64,000 nt of DNA from assembly GCA_050633365.1 (NCBI GenBank), contig JBOEGJ010000024.1, forward strand, positions 1-64,000, read 5' to 3'. This stretch comes from Pseudomaricurvus sp050633365. GTDB lineage: Bacteria; Pseudomonadota; Gammaproteobacteria; Pseudomonadales; Cellvibrionaceae. Positions 1 through 8,322 of the stretch are shown here, piece after piece; position 1 is the stretch's first letter; each line of letters begins with the position of its first letter. The notes under the pieces are model-generated. The model had not been told where the DNA came from. It ran no database searches and saw only the letters and a program-made list of their open reading frames with translations. Made by a program: the position numbers and the translations under genes.

Positions 1-737
1 CGTAAATCATCGAGTATTAGTGACAGCAGTAAATTCAGTAGTGCGCCTCGGCGACGGGGTGGAAGGTCTGCGCCTCCAAGGCCATTTTTCTGCTCGCTGG
101 CGCTGGGCGCCTGAGCGGCAAAGTCGCTAGCGGGGCGCTGTTGCTTCTCGCCCCAAAGTAAATAAGCAATGGCGTGCATTCCAATTGCGACGTCGCTGTC
201 GCTACTGAATCCATGTTGTTGGCGAATCGCGTCAGCGGTGACGGGCAGAGCAATATCGTTAACGATACCGCTGTGTTTGTAGACGTCAAAATAGTCTATA
301 TAACCCGGTTCGATTGGCCAGGCGTCGAGCTGCCATTGGGCGTGTTCGAGCTGTTTGAACAGCCCTGGGTTGATATGACCGAGAGTGAAAAACGGCTGTA
401 ACCGCATAAGTTGCTGGTGGGCCTGGTGCCATTGTTTTCGAGCATTGGTTAGATTCAACTCGCTGGGATCTGCGGTTAAGGTTTGCGTAGCTCGCTGAAG
501 TGCTAGCAGTGCAGGCTCGATGGTTTGGGTTATTTCGCGGCCTTGCTGCCAGGTGCGAGTGGTGATTTGCGCCAGTGCTTGGGGGGCAATGTGAGGGGCT
601 GAGGGCGCTGTTTCTTCCGCGTCCTGCGCTGGTTGATCACTTTGTTTTTCACAGCCAGCGAGCAAAATTATGATCGACAAGAGCGCTATCGACCATCGCC
701 GAGTCGAAGTGATCATCGATACTGTGTCAGTGGCCAT
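1..737 (-). CDS. Imelysin-like (peptidase M75 family) lipoprotein, 3' end outside window
   Basis: The open frame runs from an ATG at 737 to the window edge without a stop, about 245 residues. A lipoprotein signal is visible (hydrophobic stretch ending in LLAGC, Cys29), so the product should be lipid-anchored in the periplasm. The segment GYIDYFDVYKHSGIVND and the later GMHAIAYLLWGE resemble the imelysin core, where the signature is GxHxxE; here the expected Glu is Ala. AGGGA lies about 7 nt before the ATG at 737; a second ATG at 716 gives a more usual signal-peptide length. Imelysins are often associated with iron or haem uptake, but no partner gene is visible. The family call is moderate and the function is unknown. 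Confidence 0.7.
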   Translation of the reverse strand, partial: MATDTVSMITSTRRWSIALLSIIILLAGCEKQSDQPAQDAEETAPSAPHIAPQALAQITTRTWQQGREITQTIEPALLALQRATQTLTADPSELNLTNARKQWHQAHQQLMRLQPFFTLGHINPGLFKQLEHAQWQLDAWPIEPGYIDYFDVYKHSGIVNDIALPVTADAIRQQHGFSSDSDVAIGMHAIAYLLWGEKQQRPASDFAAQAPSASEQKNGLGGADLPPRRRGALLNLLLSLILDDL

Positions 738-806
738 AGAGCGTTCCCTGTCGTAGATGCCGGTATTGGTGAGGCGTGATTACTGCGCAATCGCCGCACC
801 GAGTGA

Positions 807-1478
807 TCAGTCACGCAAGCTGATGATAGGCCAGCCCGCCTTGTCGGCGTGAGCACGCAAGGCCTCGTCTGGATCTACCGCCACGGGGTTTGTCACCTCG
901 AGCATCAAGGGTAAATCATTGAGTGAGTCGCTGTAAAAATAACAGTCTTCCATGTTTCCGTGAAAGCCTTGAGCCTCCGCCGTGTCGAGCCATTGCTGCA
1001 AACGGGTGATTTTACCGGCTTGAAAGCAGGGGATTCCGGTCATCTTGCCGGTATAGCAATCATCGATGATTTCGGCGTCGGTGGCCAAAATGTCGTCGAC
1101 ACCCAAGGCTTCGCCGATGGGCTTGGTGATAAACCCGTTGGTTGAGGTAATAATCAGCAAATAGTCGCCCTGATCTCGGTGCTGTTGCAGCAGTGCTTTC
1201 GCCTTTGGCAGCATCATCGGTTCTACCACTTGCTGAAGAAACTTATCGTGCAGCTTGCTCAGTTGTTCGAGACTATAGCGGGTGAGGGGTTCCAGAGAGA
1301 AATTCAGATAGGCCTCTAGATCCAGCTCACCGCGCTCGTAGTCGGCGTAGAACTGGTCGTTGGCCTCTTTGTAGACTTGAGGGTCTACCATCCCCTCGGC
1401 CACCATAAATTCTCCCCAAGCGTGGTCGCTGTCACCGGCAATAAGAGTATTGTCTAAATCAAAAATCGCCAGTCGCAC
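807..1478 (-). CDS. HAD superfamily IB phosphatase, HisN/SerB-like
   Basis: Cytosolic HAD phosphatase of about 223 residues. Motif I is FDLDNTL (D7 and D9 from the GTG start), motif II is ITSTNG, the motif III Lys lies in AGKITRL and motif IV is SDSLNDLPLM, so the active site is complete. Start: a GTG at 1478 follows GAGGTAA at good spacing and puts the protein start just before the first beta strand; an ATG at 1514 would add 12 residues. The neighbouring rppH-ptsP arrangement matches Pseudomonas, where from memory the equivalent gene was reported to be a histidinol-phosphate phosphatase. That substrate is an inference; phosphoserine-like substrates are also possible. Confidence 0.88.
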   Translation of the reverse strand: MRLAIFDLDNTLIAGDSDHAWGEFMVAEGMVDPQVYKEANDQFYADYERGELDLEAYLNFSLEPLTRYSLEQLSKLHDKFLQQVVEPMMLPKAKALLQQHRDQGDYLLIITSTNGFITKPIGEALGVDDILATDAEIIDDCYTGKMTGIPCFQAGKITRLQQWLDTAEAQGFHGNMEDCYFYSDSLNDLPLMLEVTNPVAVDPDEALRAHADKAGWPIISLRD

Positions 1479-1740
1479 AGTGTTACCTCGTTGAGTGTTT
1501 TGAGAGATGGGCATTTACGGGCGCTAGGATACCGCAGCAAGAGGCGCGAGTGGAGTTAAAAAGCGGAGAAAAGCGCCCGATTTATGTTATGTTCTTGATT
1601 GGTTTGTCTGGGTTGAGGTCTTGAGGAGACTCTTAATAAGTTGGGCTAAGTTATTGGCTGCATTGATGAAAGTGTGTCGATTGTGGAACAATAGCAGCCA
1701 ACCATGAATGATGTAGCCATGTGAATCAGGAGAATAGTAG

Positions 1741-2253
1741 GTGATAGACGCCGATGGATTTCGACCCAATGTAGGCATTATCCTGACCAATAAACAGGGG
1801 CAGGTCCTGTGGGCGCGTCGCGTGGGCGGTCAAGACGCCTGGCAATTTCCCCAAGGGGGAATCAATGACGGTGAAGATCCCGAACAGGCGCTCTACCGCG
1901 AGTTGTTTGAAGAGGTGGGTCTGAAGCGCAAAGACGTGAAAATATTGGCCCGCACTCGCGGTTGGTTGCGTTACCGCCTGCCGCGTCGATTGTTGCGCCA
2001 TGGCTCGACCCCGCTTTGCATCGGTCAAAAGCAAAAATGGTTTTTACTCGAGATGCAGTCCGACGACAGCTCGGTAACCTTAGAAAACGATGGCCCCGCC
2101 GAATTTGATCATTGGCGCTGGGTGAGTTATTGGTATCCGCTTGATCAGGTCGTGTCGTTCAAGCGCGATGTGTATCGCCGAGCGATGAAAGAACTCGCTC
2201 CCCCCCATGCAGCACTGGAAGCGCGCAGTTATCTTGCCGCTGCCGGAGGATAA
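1741..2253 (+). CDS. rppH: RNA 5'-pyrophosphohydrolase RppH
   Basis: Nudix hydrolase of 170 residues, the normal RppH length. It removes pyrophosphate from 5'-triphosphorylated mRNAs and so triggers RNase E-dependent decay. The Nudix box lies at residues 39-61, with catalytic RELFEE at 53-58 and the family-typical N-terminal start DADGFRPNVGI. It starts with GTG, preceded by AGGAG at about 8 nt. ptsP begins 9 nt after its stop, so the two are probably co-transcribed, as in many gammaproteobacteria. Confidence 0.97.
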   Translation: MIDADGFRPNVGIILTNKQGQVLWARRVGGQDAWQFPQGGINDGEDPEQALYRELFEEVGLKRKDVKILARTRGWLRYRLPRRLLRHGSTPLCIGQKQKWFLLEMQSDDSSVTLENDGPAEFDHWRWVSYWYPLDQVVSFKRDVYRRAMKELAPPHAALEARSYLAAAGG

Positions 2254-2262
2254 CGCTCAATT

Positions 2263-4533
2263 ATGCTGAATTCGTTGCGCAGTATTGTTCAAGAAGTAAA
2301 TGCCGCTCGCGATTTGCGCTCGGCCTTGAATATTATTGTTCATCGCGTTCGTGCGGTTATGGTGACCGAGGTATGCTCGGCCTATCTGCGAGACGGTAGC
2401 GGCAAGTACATGCTAATGGCCACCGAAGGCCTCAACGAAAATGCCATTGGTCAAGTGGGTTTGGCCGAGGGGGAAGGACTGGTTGGACACGTGGTTTTGC
2501 GGGCAGAGCCACTCAATCTAGAATTGGCCACCGCCCACCCCAAATACCAATATTTTGAAGCCACCGGCGAGGAGCGTTACGCCTCGTTTTTGGGGGTGCC
2601 TATCATTCATCAACGTGAAGTTTTGGGTGTCTTGGTTCTCCAGCAAGTAGAGCGACGCCGCTTTGACGAAGGTGAAGAGGCGTTCCTCGTTACCATGTCT
2701 GCGCAATTGGCAGGTGTGATTGCCCACGCCGAAGCCACTGGGGCTCTGGAAGTGATAGGCAATGGCGCCCAGGAAGCTAAATTTAAAGGTGTTGCCGGCT
2801 CTCCAGGCGTGGCCATTGGTAAAGCGGTGGTCATGTCTCCGGCAGCGGATCTGCGCGGAGTGCCCTATCAGACCTGCGACAACGTCGATATCGAGCTCGA
2901 CTTCTTTCATCAATGTTTAGCCTCGGCTCGAGAAGATGTTAAAAATCTTGGCAAGCAGCTTGAGACTCGACTGAATCGACAAGAGCGGGCCTTATTCGAC
3001 GCCTATCTATCCATGCTCGACGACGCCTCTCTCGGTGGCGAAGTAACGGAACGCATTCGCAAAGGTGTGAGCGCCGCTTACGCGTGGAGTGAGGTGATTC
3101 TCGAACACGAGCGAAACTTTAGCAGTATGAGCGATGCTTACTTACGTGAGCGCGCCGCTGATGTGCGCGACTTGGGGCGCCGAGTGTTGGCCTATTTGCA
3201 GGAGTCCGCGCAGCACTGCCGCGTGTTCCCTGACAACGCCGTATTGATTGGCGAAGAACTCACCGCCTCGATGCTGGGAGAAGTCCCAAAAGAGAGGCTG
3301 GCGGGATTGGTCTCGGTGCAAGGTTCAAGTAATTCTCACGTAGCCATTTTGGCGCGAGCCATGGGAGTGCCTACGGTGATGGGCGCTGTGGATTTACCCT
3401 ATACCCAAATTGACGGCCGCAAACTGATTGTCGATGGCTACCGCGGCAGTATCTACACTGATCCCGGTCCCACGCTTCTCAAGCATTACGAGAGTATTTG
3501 TGAAGAAGAGCAGGAGCTGGTCAAAGGGCTTGAAGCTCTGCGTGACCTGCCCTGCGAAACTTTAGACAAGCACCGGGTACCGCTGTGGGTCAATACTGGC
3601 TTGATGGCCGATGTTGTGCGCTCACTCGAGCGCGGCGCTGAAGGTGTCGGCCTCTATCGGACCGAGATTCCTTTTTTACTGCGCGATCGATTTCCCAGCG
3701 AAGAAGAGCAACGAATTCTCTACCGCGAACAGCTCGAAGCATTTGCGCCGCATACAGTCACCATGCGCACGCTGGATGTTGGCGGTGATAAGTCGCTAAG
3801 TTATTTTCCCATTGAAGAGGAAAATCCATTTTTGGGGTGGCGCGGTATTCGCGTGACCTTAGATCACCCGGAAATTTTTCTGGCGCAAGTGCGCGCGATG
3901 TTAAAGGCCAGTGAAGGCCTAAATAACATGCGTATCATGCTGCCGATGGTGGCCAGTGTCACCGAGCTTGAGTCGGCCAAAGTTCTTATCTATCGCGCTT
4001 TTCACGAGTTGTTAGAAGAAGGTTTCCATATTGAGCTGCCGCCGATTGGCGTTATGATTGAAGTCCCCGCGGCGGTCTACCAAGCCCGAGAACTGGCGGC
4101 TCGTTCGGACTTTTTATCGGTGGGCAGTAACGATCTAACTCAGTACTTGTTGGCGGTCGATCGCAACAATCCACAGGTCTCGGATCTTTATCAGCCATTT
4201 CATCCGGCCGTGTTGAGGGCGTTGCATCAAGTGGTGCGCGACGGCCATAGCCAGGGAACCAGTGTTGGCATTTGCGGAGAGCTAGCGGGCGATCCAGCCG
4301 CAGCGGTGTTGTTGATGGCGATGGGGTATGACGTACTGTCGATGAACGCCACCAACTTGCCCAAAGTCAAAAAGGTGATTCGCAATATTACCTTGGAGCA
4401 AGCCGAGGAGTTGCTCGATGAGGTAATGAGTCAGGAGGATACCGAATCGGTAACTCGCTGTTTAGAGCGCGGGTTGGAAAAAGGCGGTTTTACTCGCCTA
4501 TTGGGAATGCCCCGCGCAGACACTCGCCATTAA
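2263..4533 (+). CDS. ptsP: Phosphoenolpyruvate--protein phosphotransferase PtsP (EI-Ntr)
   Basis: First enzyme of the nitrogen phosphotransferase system: it autophosphorylates from PEP and passes phosphate to NPr. At 756 residues it has the full EI-Ntr layout: a GAF domain at about 1-165, the enzyme I N-terminal region at about 170-330, the phospho-His loop SSNSHVAILARAMG (His359), and a PEP-binding TIM barrel with YRTEIPFL, MLPMVASV, GSNDLTQY and ICGEL. The GAF domain separates it from sugar-PTS enzyme I. The Shine-Dalgarno GGAGG overlaps the rppH stop, consistent with translational coupling. No NPr or EIIA-Ntr gene is in the window. Confidence 0.97.
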   Translation: MLNSLRSIVQEVNAARDLRSALNIIVHRVRAVMVTEVCSAYLRDGSGKYMLMATEGLNENAIGQVGLAEGEGLVGHVVLRAEPLNLELATAHPKYQYFEATGEERYASFLGVPIIHQREVLGVLVLQQVERRRFDEGEEAFLVTMSAQLAGVIAHAEATGALEVIGNGAQEAKFKGVAGSPGVAIGKAVVMSPAADLRGVPYQTCDNVDIELDFFHQCLASAREDVKNLGKQLETRLNRQERALFDAYLSMLDDASLGGEVTERIRKGVSAAYAWSEVILEHERNFSSMSDAYLRERAADVRDLGRRVLAYLQESAQHCRVFPDNAVLIGEELTASMLGEVPKERLAGLVSVQGSSNSHVAILARAMGVPTVMGAVDLPYTQIDGRKLIVDGYRGSIYTDPGPTLLKHYESICEEEQELVKGLEALRDLPCETLDKHRVPLWVNTGLMADVVRSLERGAEGVGLYRTEIPFLLRDRFPSEEEQRILYREQLEAFAPHTVTMRTLDVGGDKSLSYFPIEEENPFLGWRGIRVTLDHPEIFLAQVRAMLKASEGLNNMRIMLPMVASVTELESAKVLIYRAFHELLEEGFHIELPPIGVMIEVPAAVYQARELAARSDFLSVGSNDLTQYLLAVDRNNPQVSDLYQPFHPAVLRALHQVVRDGHSQGTSVGICGELAGDPAAAVLLMAMGYDVLSMNATNLPKVKKVIRNITLEQAEELLDEVMSQEDTESVTRCLERGLEKGGFTRLLGMPRADTRH

Positions 4534-4546
4534 TTTTATCTCTATC

Positions 4547-4587
4547 GTTGTCAAAAAAGCACTCTGGTTGTCAAAAAAACACTACTG
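4547..4587. repeat. Two-copy 20-bp direct repeat between ptsP and the acyltransferase gene
   Basis: Copies at 4547-4566 and 4567-4587 both read GTTGTCAAAAAA and then G or A and CACT; they differ at only a few positions. The repeat sits in the 48-bp gap between two convergent genes and touches the last codons of the minus-strand gene. No strong hairpin was seen here. Confidence 0.75.
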
Positions 4588-5604
4588 CTGTCTTAATTTC
4601 GCTTTGTCCTTTTCTTTTTGAGCGCGACGTCGCTTCGACTTTTTTCGTTTCTTTTGGCGCTCATAGAGTGGCGCTTCACCCTCGGGTCTGGTTTTGAAGC
4701 GGCGATGATGCCAGAGGTAATCTCCCGGTTGTTCGCGGATCGCTTGTTCGGTGACTAGGCTCACGCGGGCGGTATCAGCGATTGCATCATCGGTGGGAAA
4801 ATTCTCAAGTGGCGGACGAATCTCCACCGTATAACCTTTGCCGGGTCGACGGTAACCACTGACTAACATGGCCACAGAGTTGGTTTGGCGACAGAAGTCG
4901 CTCACTGACGTCACTGTCGAGGCTTGGATTCCGAAAAAGGGCACAAACACTCCGCGGCGTTTGCTCAGATCTTGATCGGCGGCAATTAACCCCGTGCGAC
5001 CGGTGGAAAGAAAGTGCAAAAATTCTTTTACTTGTTTGCGGGGAATCAGTCGCAGGCGAAAGTTGCGTCGTCCGCGTCCCGACATGTATTCCCAAAAAGG
5101 GTTGTCGTGTACACGAAACAGAATGTTCAGCTTTTCGTGCATGGATAGCTGGGAAAAGCAGGCCTCTAGGCTGGTGTTGTGAGGGGTGAACATCAGTACG
5201 TTCTGTCCTTCGGCCCGAGCTTTTTCGAGATGTTCTAGGCCGATGATCTCGACCATTTTGGTGAGACGCTTTTGCGGCCACCAGACAAACCCCGATTCAA
5301 ACAAGGCCATGCCGGCGCCGGCGAAAGACTCGCGCAGAATATCTGCGCGTTGCTCGGTGCTTTTGTCTGGAAAGCAAAGCTCAATGTTGCGCTCGGCGAC
5401 ATAGCGACGCTCTTTGCCCAGATGCATAAATAGAAGCCCTATACCTCGCGATACAGCGCAAAAGAGGGAGTAGGGCAGACGGCTTACCAACCACATTAGG
5501 CCGAACCAAAGCCATAGTGGCCAAAAGCGAGGTTGGAAAAAGGCGCGGCGAAAACGGTAGTCGTCCAGATAACCTTTGTCTTCTGGAGAGGTCGATTGAT
5601 TCAA
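4582..5604 (-). CDS. Lipid A biosynthesis (LpxL/HtrB-type) acyltransferase
   Basis: Inner-membrane acyltransferase that transfers a secondary acyl chain to a lipid A precursor, or a related enzyme. It shows an N-terminal membrane anchor (FWPLWLWFGLMWLVSRLPY), the catalytic HxxxxE motif as HNTSLE (about His132), FRVHDNPFWEY, and ADQDLSKRRGVFVPFFG, all typical of the LpxL/LpxM family. The tail is an unusual stretch rich in Lys and Arg. The start is uncertain: TTG at 5604 has TAGG upstream, while TTG at 5658 would add 18 residues without hydrophobic character. The exact acyl position (LpxL, LpxM or another) cannot be told from sequence alone. Confidence 0.85.
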   Translation of the reverse strand: MNQSTSPEDKGYLDDYRFRRAFFQPRFWPLWLWFGLMWLVSRLPYSLFCAVSRGIGLLFMHLGKERRYVAERNIELCFPDKSTEQRADILRESFAGAGMALFESGFVWWPQKRLTKMVEIIGLEHLEKARAEGQNVLMFTPHNTSLEACFSQLSMHEKLNILFRVHDNPFWEYMSGRGRRNFRLRLIPRKQVKEFLHFLSTGRTGLIAADQDLSKRRGVFVPFFGIQASTVTSVSDFCRQTNSVAMLVSGYRRPGKGYTVEIRPPLENFPTDDAIADTARVSLVTEQAIREQPGDYLWHHRRFKTRPEGEAPLYERQKKRKKSKRRRAQKEKDKAKLRQQ

Positions 5605-5730
5605 GCTAAAACCTACGAATAAACGGTGGATGGGCGCTCGCGGGCGCGGATCCGGCAAATGTTACAGAATTGGACGGCCTGAGGACAGTGCAGGGCGCCC
5701 AATTGAAGGGGTCGCGAGCGTCTACTTTAG

Positions 5731-6885
5731 CTAGTTCTCTTGCAGGCCGCGCAATTGCAGAGCCTGTTTGTCGAGTAAACCTTGATAGCTCGGTTGCAGC
5801 TGCTCGATCACAAACCAATGCTCGTCGATGAGATCGGGCTGTACTTGCACACGCTGCAACAGTTGTGAAGTGGCGCAATCTTGGCCGTCGAGCAGCAGTG
5901 TATTGGCGCTGTGTTGTTTCAGAGTACTTTGCAGTTGCTGTTGACGGCGGTGGTTGTGAATGTGTTGCTTGAGCGCCAGGCTTCTATCGCTGCGGTAGAT
6001 TGCACAGGCGTATTGGAGCTGGATTCCTGCGCAGCCCGACTGCAGCATTTGCAGCAACAGTTGCGCCGCGCAAATAGCTCGAAAGGTGGTGTTACCGACA
6101 TCGTCACCGGTGAAGTGCAATTCGACGCAATCGTCTTGCGCCGCGTGTACCTTGCCGGAATACAGGGTGTTGATTCCGCTCAACTGCCGCTCTAAATCTT
6201 CGGTTAATTGTTGCTTCAATGTGCCGCTTAACTGTTGTTTCAGGGTTGGCCAATTGATGCATTGAATGCTCAGGCCAATGATGATGTCGTCGGGCGCCGA
6301 GGAGGACGTTGCCTCGGGGGATTGCGGCGCAGCGGCATGGGGGTGATCGGCGGGTGTTGGATCGACGCCTGCGGGTCGCTGTCGTAAGTTCAGAACACTC
6401 AATACCAGCAGCGCGCCCGCCAGCCCCAGCAAGGCCAATAGCCAAGTGTCGTCTTGCTGCTCGTACAGCGCCTGTGAATCGATGGATACGGTGACATAGC
6501 CGGCAACACTATCGTGCAAAGTAATCGGCGCGGTGAACGACTGATGTTCCCGCAGCGCGTAATCACCAGTATTTGGAGATTCACCGGCTTGCACTAACAG
6601 GCGATTCTCGACGTCGTGAATGGTCGCGCTGAGTACGTGTGGGTTGCGGGCAACATCGGATACGGTCACTTGCAGGCTCACCAGATCGTGATTGAGCGTG
6701 GCATCGGTCGCCTGCTTGGCGGCGAGGCTCGAAAGGGCCTTACCGTAATGCCCTGTGCGCAGATCGAGGCGCTGGGTATGCTGCTGTTGCAGTAAGCTGG
6801 CGCTCAGCGCTAAGCACGTAAGAGCGGTGATACTGATAATGAATAGGGGGGAGCGCAATAGCGCCTGCACAGTCGAAGACAACAT
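5731..6885 (-). CDS. AhpA/YtjB family inner-membrane protein
   Basis: 384 residues: an N-terminal transmembrane helix (about 13-33), a periplasmic region of about 110 residues, a second helix (about 147-166), then a Pro/Ala-rich linker and a cytosolic domain. This layout and the position divergent from serB match YtjB (Smp) of E. coli and AhpA-like proteins of other gammaproteobacteria. The cytosolic part somewhat resembles a nucleotide-cyclase fold, but no catalytic residues stand out. Molecular function is not established. It shares a 158-bp divergent promoter region with serB. Confidence 0.8.
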   Translation of the reverse strand: MLSSTVQALLRSPLFIISITALTCLALSASLLQQQHTQRLDLRTGHYGKALSSLAAKQATDATLNHDLVSLQVTVSDVARNPHVLSATIHDVENRLLVQAGESPNTGDYALREHQSFTAPITLHDSVAGYVTVSIDSQALYEQQDDTWLLALLGLAGALLVLSVLNLRQRPAGVDPTPADHPHAAAPQSPEATSSSAPDDIIIGLSIQCINWPTLKQQLSGTLKQQLTEDLERQLSGINTLYSGKVHAAQDDCVELHFTGDDVGNTTFRAICAAQLLLQMLQSGCAGIQLQYACAIYRSDRSLALKQHIHNHRRQQQLQSTLKQHSANTLLLDGQDCATSQLLQRVQVQPDLIDEHWFVIEQLQPSYQGLLDKQALQLRGLQEN

Positions 6886-6980
6886 GATCGTGCGAACAGA
6901 CCTCTAGGTGTTGGAATTGGTGTTGTTATGGTTATGGCTCAGAAAAGGTGCGGGGCTGAGCATCCAACACAGAGATTATT

Positions 6981-7009
6981 TTAGTCTGAGGGCCGAGTAA
7001 AGCTATAAT
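6981..7009 (+). promoter_or_regulatory. Probable sigma-70 promoter of serB
   Basis: TTAGTC (6981-6986) and a perfect TATAAT (7004-7009) are separated by 17 nt, ending 35 nt before the GTG start of serB. The -10 match is strong and the -35 match is weak. Confidence 0.6.
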
Positions 7010-7043
7010 AGCCAGCTAATTCCAACCACAGACGAGTCTCGGT

Positions 7044-8255
7044 GTGAAAGAAATCCTTTTGATCAATATTTCCGGTGCAGATAAACCCGGTGTTACTTCG
7101 GCGATTACCCGCATTTTGGCTCACTATCAGGCCAATGTGCTCGATATCGGGCAAGCGGTTATTCACGATCATCTCACCTTGGGGTTACTGGTTGAAATCC
7201 CCGAGGTATTTGAATCCTCGCCGGTGTTGAAAGAGGTGTTGTTCAAGGCTCACGAGCTCGATTTACAAGTGCGCTTTCAGCCCATCAGCGAAGACAGCTA
7301 TGGTCACTGGGTGACGCAGCAGGGTAAAGATCGGCACATAGTGACTTTGTTAGCGCGACGCATTACCTCAGAGCAAATTGCCGAAGTCACCTCGGTTGCC
7401 AGTGAGTACGGACTCAATATTGATGACATTACCCGCCTGTCTGGCCGGGTCGATCTCGATGAGCAAACCGATCAAACCAAGGCCTGTGTGGAATTTTCGG
7501 CCCGCGGTACTCCCGAAGATTTGGCGCAGCTGCGCTCAGCCTTTATGGAGTTGTCGGTGCGTTTGGATGCAGATATTGCCTTCCAAGAGGACAATGCCTA
7601 TCGCCGCAATCGCCGTCTGGTTTGCTTCGACATGGATTCCACTCTCATCGAAGCCGAGGTTATTGATGAATTGGCCAAAGCCGCTGGAGTCGGCGATCAG
7701 GTCATTGAAATTACCGAAGCGGCCATGCGTGGTGAATTGGACTTCAAAGAGAGCTTTGCGCGACGTATGGCTCTGCTTAAAGGGCTCGATGAATCGGTAT
7801 TGGCGGAAATCGCCGAACAGCTACCGGTGACCGAAGGTGCTGAGCGTTTGATTTCGACGCTGAAAAAATTCGGCTACAAAACAGCCATCTTGTCTGGTGG
7901 ATTCAACTACTTTGGTCGCTATCTTCAGAAAAAGTTGGGCATTGATTATGTCTACGCCAACGAACTTGAGGTTGAAGAGGGCAAGGTCACGGGCAATGTG
8001 TCCGGCGTTGTCGTCGATGGCGCTCGCAAAGCCGAATTGCTGCGAGAGTTGGCCGAGCGCGAACAGCTGTCCCTCGAGCAGGTGATTGCCGTGGGCGATG
8101 GCGCCAATGATCTACCTATGTTGAGCATTGCGGGCTTAGGCATTGCCTTCCGCGCTAAGCCGCTGGTGAAAGCTGAGGCCAAACAGTCCATTTCAAATCT
8201 TGGACTGGATGGCATTCTCTATTTGATCGGTTTTCGCGATCGCGATCATCATTGA
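7044..8255 (+). CDS. serB: Phosphoserine phosphatase SerB with tandem ACT domains
   Basis: Last step of L-serine synthesis: dephosphorylation of O-phospho-L-serine. At 403 residues it is longer than the E. coli enzyme because two ACT-like domains precede the catalytic part (about 1-80 and 95-175), an arrangement usual in Pseudomonas and its relatives. The HAD core carries CFDMDSTLIEAEVIDELA (D196 and D198), SGGFNYFG and VGDGANDLPML. It starts with GTG. The ACT domains suggest amino-acid-responsive regulation, which is inferred. Confidence 0.96.
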   Translation: MKEILLINISGADKPGVTSAITRILAHYQANVLDIGQAVIHDHLTLGLLVEIPEVFESSPVLKEVLFKAHELDLQVRFQPISEDSYGHWVTQQGKDRHIVTLLARRITSEQIAEVTSVASEYGLNIDDITRLSGRVDLDEQTDQTKACVEFSARGTPEDLAQLRSAFMELSVRLDADIAFQEDNAYRRNRRLVCFDMDSTLIEAEVIDELAKAAGVGDQVIEITEAAMRGELDFKESFARRMALLKGLDESVLAEIAEQLPVTEGAERLISTLKKFGYKTAILSGGFNYFGRYLQKKLGIDYVYANELEVEEGKVTGNVSGVVVDGARKAELLRELAEREQLSLEQVIAVGDGANDLPMLSIAGLGIAFRAKPLVKAEAKQSISNLGLDGILYLIGFRDRDHH

Positions 8256-8322
8256 TCATCGAATCAATCACGTAGTGTCGTATTGCATTGCGCCACTGCG
8301 TGCCGCCTTTCTCTATCTGTGA

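Noticed and set aside
2518..2913. Minus-strand 131-residue frame within ptsP
   Set aside because: Antisense to the conserved GAF/EI region of ptsP.
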